From: Clostridiaceae bacterium BRH_c20a
Lineage (GTDB): Bacteria > Bacillota > Peptococcia > Peptococcales > BICA1-8
Direction of reading: 5' to 3'
Length of the DNA: 64,000 bases
Assembly: GCA_000961765.1 (NCBI GenBank)
Contig: LADT01000006.1
Span: 62,001-126,000, forward strand
Shown here: in pieces, positions 46,786 through 57,700 of the stretch
How the letters are laid out: each line of letters opens with the position of its first letter
How positions within the stretch are numbered: position 1 is the stretch's first letter
The notes under the pieces: model-generated
The model's database searches: none
The model's input: the letters and a program-made list of their open reading frames with translations, nothing else
What the model was told of the DNA's origin: nothing
Translations under genes and position numbers: made by a program

Positions 46786-48569
46786 TGAAAACAGCTGAGG
46801 AAATCCTCCAAAAGCGAAAAGAACTATGGAAACAACATGGAGACATAGAATTAGATCGAGAATATACAGAGGCAATTGCAAAGCATTTGGTCAGCGAAGA
46901 AGGGGAAGTGTTAAGGAAAGAGGTTCAAAACAACCCCGAATATCTCATTGAAATGTGTTTTGTAATTGTCAATAAGAAGCTCCAGACAGTGCCCTTTTTC
47001 CTCAATGATGTACAACAATCGTTTATAGCAGATTTAAAACAGGCAATAGAAGATTACCAACAGGGGAAAAGAGTACATCTTAAATTTTTGATACTTAAAG
47101 GCAGGCAGCAGGGGTTTACAGTTGTAATAACTGCTTATCAGCTGGCCTATAGCATCACCAGGAAGAATTTTAGTGGATTTACCCTTGCTGATAGTGCAGA
47201 TAATACTGAGACAATCTTCGAGGATAAAGCCAAGTTTCCATACAATAACATGCCTAAGCTTATTAAGCCCACAGAGAAATATAATACCAGACGCGAGCTC
47301 CTGTTTGAAAAGCTCAATAGTAAGTGGCGGGTTGCTACGGCCGGTAATAAAGATGTAGGACGTTCTAAAACCATAAATTTTTTCCATGGCTCCGAGGCGG
47401 CATTTTGGGACAATATTAAGAAGGTTTTAGCAGGACTAGGACAGGCTTTAACAAAAGATAGTATTCAAATACTAGAAAGTACAGCCAATGGATATAACGA
47501 GTTTAGGGACCTATGGGAGGATAAAAACAATTGGGAAAACAAGTTTTATGAATGGTGGCTGACTTCTGAATACCGGCAGGATTTTGAAAGCAAGGATGCA
47601 GAGCATGTTTTCATAAAGGAAGTACAAAATAGTAGTGAATGGATTAATAAGCGGTGTAAATGGCTCCTTGAATTTTATAACTTAGAATGGCAACAGTTGT
47701 ATTGGTACTTTAATAAGTGGAGGGATTTAAAAGAGCTTATTAAACAAGAGTACCCTTGCACGCCAGATGAAGCTTTCTTAGCATCCGGACGTTGTGTTTT
47801 TGATGTTGAAACAATTATTGCCAGAAAAGAATATCTTAAACGACTTTATAAGAAGCAGAAGCCCCTCAGGGGCTATTTTAATTTCCAATGGAACAATGCT
47901 GAAACTAAGGACTATATTAAGGACGATACTATTAAATTCGTCCCTAATGATGAAGGATACATCACCATTTATGAGGATGTGCAGTCGAAATACCCTTATG
48001 TACTAGGAGGCGATACAAAAGGGGAAGGTTCAGATTTCTTTTCCGGTACTGTTATAAATAATATTACCGGTAACAGATGTGCTATTCTGCATGGGGATTT
48101 AGATCCGGATACCTATGCGCATCAAATATATTGCCTGGGAAAATATTACAACTATGCATTAGTCGGCATTGAGGTTAATTTCGATATTTATCCCATCAAG
48201 GAACTGCAACGACTACGATATATGCGGCAGTATACCAGAGTACAGTTTGACCGTAAAACTGAGAAACAGCAAGAAAAGTATGGGTGGAAAACTGACGGCA
48301 ATACCCGTCCGATGATAATAGATAACCAAATTATACTTATCAGGGATAACATAGAGCTATTTAACGATATCAAGTTCCTCGATGAGTGTCTAACTTTTAT
48401 TTATGACAAAGATGGCCGTCCGGATCATGAAAGCAATAAGAATGATGATATTTTGTTTAGTGACATGATTGCTCAGGCTATTCGTTCTCAGCAGCGGGCT
48501 TATATTGAAAAGGATAATCTACCAAGAAGTGCGCCCAGGTCAAGGCTGAATAGTCATACAGGTTATTAG
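46782..48569 (+). CDS. Terminase large subunit
   Basis: FLILKGRQQGFTVVITAYQLAYSI..INFFHGSEAAFWDN; nuclease-like YPYVLGGDTKGEGSDFFSGTVI. Confidence 0.88.
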   Translation: MMKTAEEILQKRKELWKQHGDIELDREYTEAIAKHLVSEEGEVLRKEVQNNPEYLIEMCFVIVNKKLQTVPFFLNDVQQSFIADLKQAIEDYQQGKRVHLKFLILKGRQQGFTVVITAYQLAYSITRKNFSGFTLADSADNTETIFEDKAKFPYNNMPKLIKPTEKYNTRRELLFEKLNSKWRVATAGNKDVGRSKTINFFHGSEAAFWDNIKKVLAGLGQALTKDSIQILESTANGYNEFRDLWEDKNNWENKFYEWWLTSEYRQDFESKDAEHVFIKEVQNSSEWINKRCKWLLEFYNLEWQQLYWYFNKWRDLKELIKQEYPCTPDEAFLASGRCVFDVETIIARKEYLKRLYKKQKPLRGYFNFQWNNAETKDYIKDDTIKFVPNDEGYITIYEDVQSKYPYVLGGDTKGEGSDFFSGTVINNITGNRCAILHGDLDPDTYAHQIYCLGKYYNYALVGIEVNFDIYPIKELQRLRYMRQYTRVQFDRKTEKQQEKYGWKTDGNTRPMIIDNQIILIRDNIELFNDIKFLDECLTFIYDKDGRPDHESNKNDDILFSDMIAQAIRSQQRAYIEKDNLPRSAPRSRLNSHTGY

Positions 48570-48579
48570 GAGGTGCGGC

Positions 48580-50343
48580 ATGGCTAGCGAAAAAAAGAAA
48601 AAAGAGATGGAAGAGCAGAAGCAGCTGGTATTGAATCGATATCAATGGAGTGAGAAGTGGCGCAGGCCATGGGATGATAAATGGCTGCGTTGGTATAAGG
48701 CGGTGCGGAGTGTGGTGCCCAAGTTACCTAAGGGTGAAGAGGATAGATCTAATTTATTTATCCCTTATACTTACAGTACCATGGACACCGTTCGCAGTAA
48801 GCTGATGACGGCTCTATTTGAACGCAAGCCATATATAGCATATATCCCTAAGGATGCAGATGACGTTGACAACGCTGATAATATGGAAACCCTTGTTGAT
48901 ACACAGCTTGAGAAGGGTAGCGCATATGTTAAGTTCTTTACTCTGATAACTGATATGTTGGTGTATGGTGTTTGTCCTTTTGAAACTGGCTGGCGGTATC
49001 AGACTAAGACTATCAAGAAAAGGATACCGGAAATGGTTAATGATATTCTCCTGGGTTATCAGGTGACAGAGGATGAAGTTACTTTATGGGATGACCCTGA
49101 TTTTCAGCCATTTATGATTGATGACCTTTATCCTGATCCTGATGGTGTTGACATTGATGATGGTATTTGGGTTATCCGTAAGAGGTTTATGACTGAGAAG
49201 GATTTGCGGGAGAAGGAGAAACAGGGGATATATAAGATTGGTGACTGGGATGAGATTAAAGCGGGGCTAGAGAAGGTCAACAGGGGTAAACAGGATAGGC
49301 TGTCCAGTATCGGTGCCTCCCATGAAATCAATGTGAATCAGTCGGATGTAGGGGGTAGGCGTTATGAGCTGTTGGAGATGTGGCAGGATGACCAAGTTGT
49401 AAGTGTTGTTAACCAGGTGCAGGTTATCCGGGATGAACCTAATCCTTTCTGGCATGGCAAGAAGCCTTTCGGACTTGCCAAAATGGATCCGTTGAATGGT
49501 GAGTTTTATGGTATTAGTCTAGTGGAGCTAATCGAGCACCTGCAGGCGGAGTTGAATACCACCAGGAATCAGAGGATTGATTCAAACAGTATTGCTATTA
49601 ACCGTATGTGGAAGGTTCTGAAGGGAGCAAATATAGAACCGGCTGACCTAGTGTCACGACCAAATGGCATTGTCTGGGTAGACCAAATGGATGATGTGCA
49701 GGAGCTTGATTATAATCCTTTAGATCCGTCAGCTTTCCAGGAAGAAATGATAACAAAGCAGGATATCCAGGAGGCTACAGCTACCTACAGTGAAGCCAGG
49801 GGAGCTGCAACCGATGGTAAGCGGACGGCAACTGAAAATGCTATTCGTGACCGTTCTGTTTCTATGCGCTTTGAGGTTAAAGTGAAACTCTTTGAACATT
49901 TTGGTCTGAAGAGGCTGGGCATGTTCTTTGACCAGTTAAATCAGCAGTTTATTGATGATATTCGTAAAGTGCGGGTACCCAATAATGATGAGGGAGGATT
50001 TGACTGGATGGATATAGGTCCAGAACAAATTTCCGGTCAGTATGAATATCAACCGGCGGGAACTGCGGTAGAGGCTACCTTAGATGCATTAAACTATCGA
50101 CAAAATCTTCTTATGCTTCATCGTGAGTTCAAGGAAGATCCGGAGATTAAAACCCGGGAGCTTAAGAAGCGGATTATTGAGGCTTATGGGATTAAGGATA
50201 CTGAGAGTATTTTGAAAACCGAAGAAGAGATCGCCCAGGAGCAGCAGGAAGCGGCAATGTTGCTTCAACAACAGCAGATGCAACAACAAGCAACTAATGG
50301 AGGTAATCCTAATCCATTAGTTGGGGGAGGTGTAGCGATATAA
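48580..50343 (+). CDS. Portal protein
   Basis: Size and position after terminase; YSTMDTVRSKLMTALFERKPYIAYIP; ELIEHLQAELNTTRNQRID. Confidence 0.8.
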   Translation: MASEKKKKEMEEQKQLVLNRYQWSEKWRRPWDDKWLRWYKAVRSVVPKLPKGEEDRSNLFIPYTYSTMDTVRSKLMTALFERKPYIAYIPKDADDVDNADNMETLVDTQLEKGSAYVKFFTLITDMLVYGVCPFETGWRYQTKTIKKRIPEMVNDILLGYQVTEDEVTLWDDPDFQPFMIDDLYPDPDGVDIDDGIWVIRKRFMTEKDLREKEKQGIYKIGDWDEIKAGLEKVNRGKQDRLSSIGASHEINVNQSDVGGRRYELLEMWQDDQVVSVVNQVQVIRDEPNPFWHGKKPFGLAKMDPLNGEFYGISLVELIEHLQAELNTTRNQRIDSNSIAINRMWKVLKGANIEPADLVSRPNGIVWVDQMDDVQELDYNPLDPSAFQEEMITKQDIQEATATYSEARGAATDGKRTATENAIRDRSVSMRFEVKVKLFEHFGLKRLGMFFDQLNQQFIDDIRKVRVPNNDEGGFDWMDIGPEQISGQYEYQPAGTAVEATLDALNYRQNLLMLHREFKEDPEIKTRELKKRIIEAYGIKDTESILKTEEEIAQEQQEAAMLLQQQQMQQQATNGGNPNPLVGGGVAI

Positions 50344-50641
50344 GTGAGGTGAAGATAGAAATTGCAATGCACCTGGAGGAAATGACATCCTCTAAGGGAT
50401 GGGAATATGTGAAAGGAGTGATGGAAAATAAGAAAACGCAGGCGTTGAGAGAACTGACATCTAAAAAGTTTGTCGATTTGACTGAGGTTAAGGCTCAGCA
50501 GACCAGGATAAGCGTAATTGATGAGATTCTGGGCGATATTAATCATCAAATTAATACAGGCAAGGAACTAAAAAAGAAATTATCCGAAGAGCAGTCTAAC
50601 TAAGACTGTTTTTATTTTGATAACAAAAGGAGAGATATTGA

Positions 50642-51607
50642 ATGGGTATGTTCGAAAACTCCGCAGCTTCCCCCGACCTGGATTTTGAAAGGCAAATGCA
50701 GGAGGGACAAGAAGGGCAAGGAGCCGACAACCAACAACAGCAAGGGACAGAAGGTCAACAAGGACAGCAATTGGATGGACAGCAAGGTCAGCAGCAAAAT
50801 AATGCTCAAGAGCCCCCCGAAGGACAACAGGGAGAAGGTCAAGAGCAGTTAATCCTGGGTAAGTTTAAGTCCCAAGATGATTTGGTAAAGGCTTATCAGG
50901 CAGCAGAAAAGCGCATGGGTCAAATGAGAAACGAAATGGGACAACTGCGGAGCCAGCCCCAGCATGCTCAACAACAGCAGACCCAAGGTCAGCAGGGTCA
51001 GCAAGCTCAACAACAAGATCAGGAAATACAGTGGACACCAGAACAATGGCAAGCATTTAATCAGAATTTTCAGCAGGAGTTTACTAAGAATCCTGGCCAG
51101 GCAATCTGGCAGATGGTTAATGATGCTATCACACAGGTGGTTAATCCCCTTTATCAAACTGTTCAAGGTCAACAGCAGCAGCAAATGAAATCGATGATGG
51201 TAAATAATGAGATGGATTTGCTCTTAACTGCCCTTAATGAACAGGGACAGCCATTGTATCCGGATGCGTTGAACTACAGCAATGAAATAGCTGATTATAT
51301 GGCCAAACACCCATATCTGGAGGACATGCTTTTTCAGCAGGCTCAGACCAGACAAGCAGGTCAAATTGATGAGAAGAATATGGGTGTACTTGAAGTTATC
51401 TATCGTGCTGCTAAGAGTGAAGCAGCAGAATCCATGGCAAAAACAGCTTTTCAAAACGGTGTCCAGCAGGGCACTATGCAGCGGCAGGTAAAAAACACTG
51501 CCCAAATGCAGCAACCAGGTGCAAGACAGCAAAATAACACCAGTTCCCCGGAAGAGCAGATTTTAAATGAAATTTTTGCTCACAAAAAAGGGGGATTTTT
51601 TATCTAA
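50642..51607 (+). CDS. Gln/Gly-rich scaffold-like protein
   Basis: Between portal and capsid; GQQ repeats; acidic/Gln-rich. Confidence 0.65.
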   Translation: MGMFENSAASPDLDFERQMQEGQEGQGADNQQQQGTEGQQGQQLDGQQGQQQNNAQEPPEGQQGEGQEQLILGKFKSQDDLVKAYQAAEKRMGQMRNEMGQLRSQPQHAQQQQTQGQQGQQAQQQDQEIQWTPEQWQAFNQNFQQEFTKNPGQAIWQMVNDAITQVVNPLYQTVQGQQQQQMKSMMVNNEMDLLLTALNEQGQPLYPDALNYSNEIADYMAKHPYLEDMLFQQAQTRQAGQIDEKNMGVLEVIYRAAKSEAAESMAKTAFQNGVQQGTMQRQVKNTAQMQQPGARQQNNTSSPEEQILNEIFAHKKGGFFI

Positions 51608-51629
51608 AAAATGAAGGAGTGAATAAATA

Positions 51630-52769
51630 ATGCCAATAGCAACAAATGAAATTCTAGCCGCAAGACTGCGGATAGATATGTCGGAGAAGATTGCTGAACT
51701 CGAGCCTGACAAGAACCCTCTTACAGTGCTTACTAAGAAAATGAAGAGAACCAGGACTGTTCATAACCCTAAATTTAACTGGTTGGAGCAGGAATTGGGT
51801 GCCCGCTGGGATGCCATTAACAATGGTGCCGGTTATCTTGATAGCGATACCAAGATTGTTGTTGATAACGGAGCCTATTTCCGAGTCAATGACGTGGTAA
51901 AGGTGCCAAGAACCGGTGAAACATTATTGGTCCAAGCTATTGATCCAGACGGTGACAATGCTAACGAACTCCAGATCAAACGTTCCCTAGGTACTGTAGC
52001 TGCTGCAGCCCTTGTTGATAATGACCCCATGGTTATTATCGGTAACCTGAACAAAGAAGGCGGCAAGCTACGCTCTATCCTTACCCGGGAGCCGGTGGAG
52101 AAGTACAACTATACTCAAATTCTCCGTACACCTGTAGGTGTAACTAGAACTCTGGAAGCGACCAAGACTTATGGTCCCAAGCCCATGAGCTGGTACCGTC
52201 ATATTGACGGAATAAACCATGCTGTGGATCTAGAGAGAGCAATGTGGTTTGGTGAAAGAGCTCTGGAAACAGAGGATGGCAAGCCCAAAAGGGCTATGGG
52301 CGGTATCTTAGAGTTTGCTAATGAGAATGTTTTTGATGTATCTTCCTCAACTCTAACTGAACAGTCCTTTATCGAATGGCTGGAGGATGTATTCCGTTAC
52401 GGCAGTAAAGAAAAGATTCTTTTCTCAGCAGCCCGCCTCTGTACCCATATCGATTTATGGTCATTGGGTAAGCTAAAGACTATGTCTAAGGATAAAACCT
52501 ATGGTGTAGGCATCAAGGAATATGTCTCCTCCCATGGTACCCTGTACGTCGTTAAGCATCACCTATTTGAAGGTGCTGTTTATGGCGGCATGGGTGTAGT
52601 CCTAGATATGGATAATGTTGCTTATTGTCCGTTGGATGGAGCTGACACCAAGCTCTTAACTAACCGTCAGGATAATGATGAAGATGGCCAGAAGGATGAA
52701 TACTTAACTGAAGCCGGTCTCGAAGTCCGTCTGCCTAAAACACATGCAACTATCAAAGGAGTAGCGTAA
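51630..52769 (+). CDS. Major capsid protein (DUF5309/SU10-like)
   Basis: PLTVLTKKMKRTRTVHNPKFNWLEQEL...YGSKEKILFSAARLCTHIDLWS...VKHHLFEGAVYGGMGVVLDMDNVAY. Confidence 0.8.
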   Translation: MPIATNEILAARLRIDMSEKIAELEPDKNPLTVLTKKMKRTRTVHNPKFNWLEQELGARWDAINNGAGYLDSDTKIVVDNGAYFRVNDVVKVPRTGETLLVQAIDPDGDNANELQIKRSLGTVAAAALVDNDPMVIIGNLNKEGGKLRSILTREPVEKYNYTQILRTPVGVTRTLEATKTYGPKPMSWYRHIDGINHAVDLERAMWFGERALETEDGKPKRAMGGILEFANENVFDVSSSTLTEQSFIEWLEDVFRYGSKEKILFSAARLCTHIDLWSLGKLKTMSKDKTYGVGIKEYVSSHGTLYVVKHHLFEGAVYGGMGVVLDMDNVAYCPLDGADTKLLTNRQDNDEDGQKDEYLTEAGLEVRLPKTHATIKGVA

Positions 52770-52837
52770 AAGGTGATATTAAGTTTATCCCCGGGAAAAT
52801 CAGCTTTGACAACAGCTATCCAACCGGCGGGGAAGCG

Positions 52838-53284
52838 ATGGACCTTAGTAATTATTTGAAGAGTGTCGAAGGGGTAATGTTTGAAAGTAAGGCAGGATAT
52901 GTCTTTGAGTATGACTATACCAATAAAAAGGTAAAGGTACTTAGGCATTTAAGAACTCTTACTACTGCTGCACATGATTTAGCATCTGTAACAGCTGGTA
53001 CAACTGTGGATGTGGATATAACTGTTACCGGCGTAACTACAAGCGATAGAATTGTAGGTATACTACCTCCTGTGGCTTTGGAGCATGGAATCATCATCCA
53101 AAGTGCTAGGGTTAAGTCTGCCAATACAATTACTATTCGTATTTCCAATGTAACAGCAGGAGATATAGATCCTGCAGCTGGTGATTTCTCTTTTGTTCTT
53201 GAACAAGATGTTGCTCAAGAAGTACCTAATACCACTGATTTATCTGCATTGGAGGATGTGAGATTTCTGGCATGGGGCTACTAA
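52838..53284 (+). CDS. Phage structural protein (hypothetical)
   Basis: ORF in head region; beta-rich ASVTAGTTVDVDITVTGVTTSDRIVGI. Confidence 0.5.
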   Translation: MDLSNYLKSVEGVMFESKAGYVFEYDYTNKKVKVLRHLRTLTTAAHDLASVTAGTTVDVDITVTGVTTSDRIVGILPPVALEHGIIIQSARVKSANTITIRISNVTAGDIDPAAGDFSFVLEQDVAQEVPNTTDLSALEDVRFLAWGY

Positions 53285-53333
53285 TCTAAAGGGGTAGCCC
53301 CCTTCCCATTTATATTTAGGAGGTTGAAATATT

Positions 53334-53582
53334 ATGGCAGGTACCAATCAAAAAAAAGATGTCAGGTTTTACAGTAAGGCAAGGAATTATCAGGTCTTAG
53401 TCAGTCCTACCTTTCATGATGTGAAGAATAACATACCGGTATTGACCCTGGGGAAGAAAGTCGAGTTTAAAAACGGGGAATTTACTACCGGTGATCCCAA
53501 AGAAATTGAGTTTCTGCGGAATCATAAGGCTTACGGCATTGATTTTGTAGAGGATAAGAATCCGGCCAAAGAGGTGGTATAA
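53334..53582 (+). CDS. Small phage structural-region protein
   Basis: RBS TAGGAGG; VLTLGKKVEFKNGEFTTGDPKEIEFLRNH. Confidence 0.6.
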   Translation: MAGTNQKKDVRFYSKARNYQVLVSPTFHDVKNNIPVLTLGKKVEFKNGEFTTGDPKEIEFLRNHKAYGIDFVEDKNPAKEVV

Positions 53583-53966
53583 ATGCTTCCAGTCAACACA
53601 ACTCTAAAGATACTAGAAAGTGCCGCCAGAACAGCAACTGCCACCAGTGCTGACTTGGACAACCGATTTGCCAAGGGTGTGCTTATCACCTTGGATGTTA
53701 CGGCCGCAGCTGATACTCCGTCTATTGTCTTAAGTGTTGAGGTAAAGGATGAGGTCAGCGGCAAGCATGAAACTATTTTTACAGCCAGTGCAGCTGTTAC
53801 CGGTGTGGGTACCCATTCATATTTAATTTATCCGGGAGCTGCAGCAGCAGCTGATGATATTGCACAGGTTGCAGGTTTTCCATTGCCCAAGACCTGGCGG
53901 GTAAAAGTAACCCATGCTGATGAGGATAGTATCACTTACAGCGTGGGCGGTAATTTGATTATTTAA
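53583..53966 (+). CDS. Phage structural protein (hypothetical)
   Basis: Immediately downstream ORF, beta-rich. Confidence 0.6.
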   Translation: MLPVNTTLKILESAARTATATSADLDNRFAKGVLITLDVTAAADTPSIVLSVEVKDEVSGKHETIFTASAAVTGVGTHSYLIYPGAAAAADDIAQVAGFPLPKTWRVKVTHADEDSITYSVGGNLII

Positions 53967-53987
53967 CCCTGGGAAAGGGGTGAGCTT

Positions 53988-54557
53988 ATGCCTTTTACAT
54001 GTGCAGATGTGCAGGACATGGCTGAAAGGGAAGTTGATGATGTTATTGATAATGACGATGTTGTCTCTTACGTCAATTCCTGTTTTTTAGAGTATACGGA
54101 GGCATTTAGAAAGACTGCAGAGCAGACTATTGTTGTTGCTGATGCAGATACATTCTATGACAGGACTGCCGGTCACTTGATAGTGGTAAAGATCACTAAT
54201 AACGGCGAGAATTATGAAGGAGACTGGGAGCTTAACCATGAACGGTCAAAGATCAAGATAAAGGAAAAAGGGACTTTTGTTGTGGAGTCTCTCATTATTC
54301 CCACTGAGGTTGCTGATATCAATGATCCAGTGCAGGTTCATGATGGATTTAAGCTGGGAATCGTTAAATATGTGGCTGGACTATTTAAGCTGCAGGATAA
54401 TGATCAGAACCCCGATGGGTTGCGGTTACTGGGACAGGCTGATGGCTTGATAAGAAAGGCATCAAGCCTCTTGACGATGCCTGATAGGAGACCGGGGCAG
54501 AGGATTCCTATTGCCCGTTCTGCCGGTGATTTCCGTAATAATGTGAATTTTAGGTGA
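53988..54557 (+). CDS. Head-tail connector-like protein
   Basis: Position and size; FTCADVQDMAEREVDDVIDNDDVVSYVNSCFLEYTEA. Confidence 0.5.
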   Translation: MPFTCADVQDMAEREVDDVIDNDDVVSYVNSCFLEYTEAFRKTAEQTIVVADADTFYDRTAGHLIVVKITNNGENYEGDWELNHERSKIKIKEKGTFVVESLIIPTEVADINDPVQVHDGFKLGIVKYVAGLFKLQDNDQNPDGLRLLGQADGLIRKASSLLTMPDRRPGQRIPIARSAGDFRNNVNFR

Positions 54558-54782
54558 TGTGACATGAACAGAGTAGAGTTAATGGAACTGAAGGAAAGTT
54601 GTAATGGTGATCCGGTGCTTATCCGGAAAGAACTGGAAAAATATTTTGATACTGCTGAAGGCAGGAGGGTGTTGGATAATGCGCCTAAATGCCTTCTTTA
54701 TACTATTGATGGTCAAGATGTGAAGGGAATCGAGACTACCAAGGAACTAGCCATAAAAATGTTACTGCAGGAGGTGGGGTAG

Positions 54783-57700
54783 ATGGCAAGGAGAAAACAG
54801 CAGAGGATGTCATCGGGCGGATACGAAATAGGCCGCCTGGTGGAGCAGTCCGGAGGGATGGTGGATGATGTTGTCTACCCTACCCTCTTGAGTGAAAATG
54901 AAGCCCATAAGCTGATAAATAATACCCTTGAAGAAAAGGGGACAGTGAAGCCTTGTAAGGGCAGACAGGAAAGATTTGCAGCACCTTTTGATGAGAATAA
55001 TCCGGTGAATGGCATCGGTGTATTTTATAAATCTGATGGAACTACAAGGCTTGTTATGGCCGCGGGTTCGAAGCTCTACAGCGATACTCCCCATGTGGTT
55101 ACCAGCTATGACAGTAAGGATGACTGGGACAGCGGGACTAAGTCCAAATTTTGTGATACTTCTAATACTCCGGGGGATTTGACTTCCTTGGGAAGTATTA
55201 TTGGGGATGCGGGCAACTGTGAAGATGAAACACAGTGGACTGCAGTTGATGCTGCTCTATTGGCTGATGATACCAAGAAGAAGTATGATGATAAATCATT
55301 GAAGATTACTATAAACAGCGGCAAGACAGTGGGATTTGCTAAGAAGCTAAAGTCAGCTTTAACTGTTGATAATACCAAGCTCCATGTGTTGAGTGCATAT
55401 GTGGTAAATGGAAATGCTGGTACCGGGATAAGACTGGTAACTTTGGATGCAAATAATGCTATTTTGAAGAGTTCTTCCTATGTTACTGCTACATCTGATT
55501 TTGCCAAGTTAACCCTGAAGTTGACAGCTTCGGAGGTCAATGCGGCTGTAGCTTTTGCTGTAGAGGTCAAGGGGTCTGCTGCTCAATATGCATGGGCGGA
55601 TGGTATTATCTTGAAGCAGATTACTCAGGCGGAGTATGATGATTCTGGGTATACTGCTCCGAATTATGATGATCTGGAAGGTATAGATAAGGTGCAAACT
55701 GTTACTTCTCAGGCTGACTGGGAAGCGGGGACTCTGGAGAATATTGATACAACGACTAGTGCGGGGGATATAAAACTAGCAAAATCAATACCTGATTTCA
55801 ACGATACTTTTAATTCTCAGGTTGAATGGGAAGAAGGTACTAATTCAGATGTTAGTACTTCCGCAAGTGCCGGAGATGTATTATTGAGCAAAGAGGGTAC
55901 GGACTTTTCTGAGACAGATACTTTAACAGGAGATTTTAACGGAACTCATTCTAATACAGAAGCGGTGAGTGATGCTGTAGAACTGGTACAGGTCGCTTCC
56001 TCAAGACCAGCTTTGAACTATGATGGAACAAATGATATGGTACAGGTTGCTGATAGTGGAAGTTTAGACTTTGGCACAGGGAATTTTACAATTGAAGGAA
56101 AAATTAAACTAAGTTCCATAAATAAAGTACATTCTATTGTTTCAAAAGGTCAAGCAGGTTATGGTTCTTCCTATAAACCTGTTTTTGATTTTCGTGTCAT
56201 TAATACAAATAAGCTTGATATTCATATCGAAGGTTCATCTTCTATTTATTCTGTTTCTGCAACAGGTAGCACTTCTTTATCTTTAGATACTGTTTATCAT
56301 GTTGCTTGTGTTAGAGATGGTGCAAATGTATATGTGTATTTGAATGGGATACAAGATGGTTCCGCAATAGATACAGATATAGCAAATGTCAATAATTCTT
56401 ATCCTCTCTATATAGGTGCAATTGATATAAATGGTACTTTAAGTAGGTTTTTACATGGTGCCATGTATGAAGTAAGGGCATGGAATATTGCTCGCACTCA
56501 ACAAGAAATATACGACAATATGAATAATGAACTTTTAGGAAATGAGCCCGGTTTAGTTGGTTATTGGGAATGTGACGAAGGTTCTGGAAGTACAGTTAAT
56601 GATACTACAGCAAATAATAATGATGGTACAATTAGTGGGGCTACATGGACAACTGTTGGTTCTACAGAGTATAGTTCTTCAGGAACTTACACCCATAACG
56701 AACAGATAGTAGCAGAGGCAGGAGTAGCAAACGCCGCAACAATTACTTTCAACAAAACAACACCGACTAACACAACTTTGATGGTTGAGATAAATGTTTT
56801 TGACGGTTCAACATGGAGTGGATGGGCTACTAAAAATTCAGGAGATACTATAATACCCAAAGGAACTGATTTAATGGGATATAAAGTTCAATGGAGGGCA
56901 AATTTAGCAACGACAGTTACAACGGTAACACCATCACTGGATGATGTAACGGTAAGCGTTACAAGTGCTTATAAAGTAAGCGGTATATGGACTTCTCCAA
57001 TAATGAACTCTAACGCGGTAAATAACGGAACTACAACTTTAACTAGTACTGCACCTGCCGGAACGAGTATAACACAAGAGTTTAAAACATCAGCAGATAA
57101 CGTCACATGGAGTGATTGGAGCCCATACTCTGGGGCGATCACTGCAGCTAATTATGTGCAGTTTAGATTGTTATTTGCTACGACTGATGTAGCATTAACA
57201 CCGTCTGCAAGCGAGCTTGTTATAAGTTTTACTGGACAATATACAGCCAACGGCACCTGGATGGGTGTCGTTTTTGATGTGTCGGATATTAACCCTGAAT
57301 CGAGCACTATAAGTTGGATTGAGAATTTACCTGCTGGTACCAGTATTACGGTCGAGACCAGAGGAAGCTATGATAACTCAAACTGGGGCAATTGGGAAGC
57401 GCAGACTAAGGATGCTGCAATTACAACCATAAATTTCTACAACCAAGCTAGGGTAAAGCTTAACTCTAATGTGGAGCAGACGGAGACGCCTACCGTATCA
57501 GAGCTTATTCTAACCGTTAAACAAGATGGTAAACGGGCAATATGGATCTCCCCAATAATAGATGCATCTCAGGCTAGTGATAAGAGTACCGGTCATATAT
57601 CTGTCACTAGTACCCCTGGAGAAGGTAATGTAATTACCCAATCCCGTTCTAGTGCGAATAATGGAAGTACGTGGGGTGCTTGGGTGGATGCTTCGGTAGA

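Noticed and set aside
50700-51060. CAA/CAG-rich repeat as a possible microsatellite element
   Set aside because: Explained by Gln-rich coding sequence of a scaffold-like protein in an intact ORF
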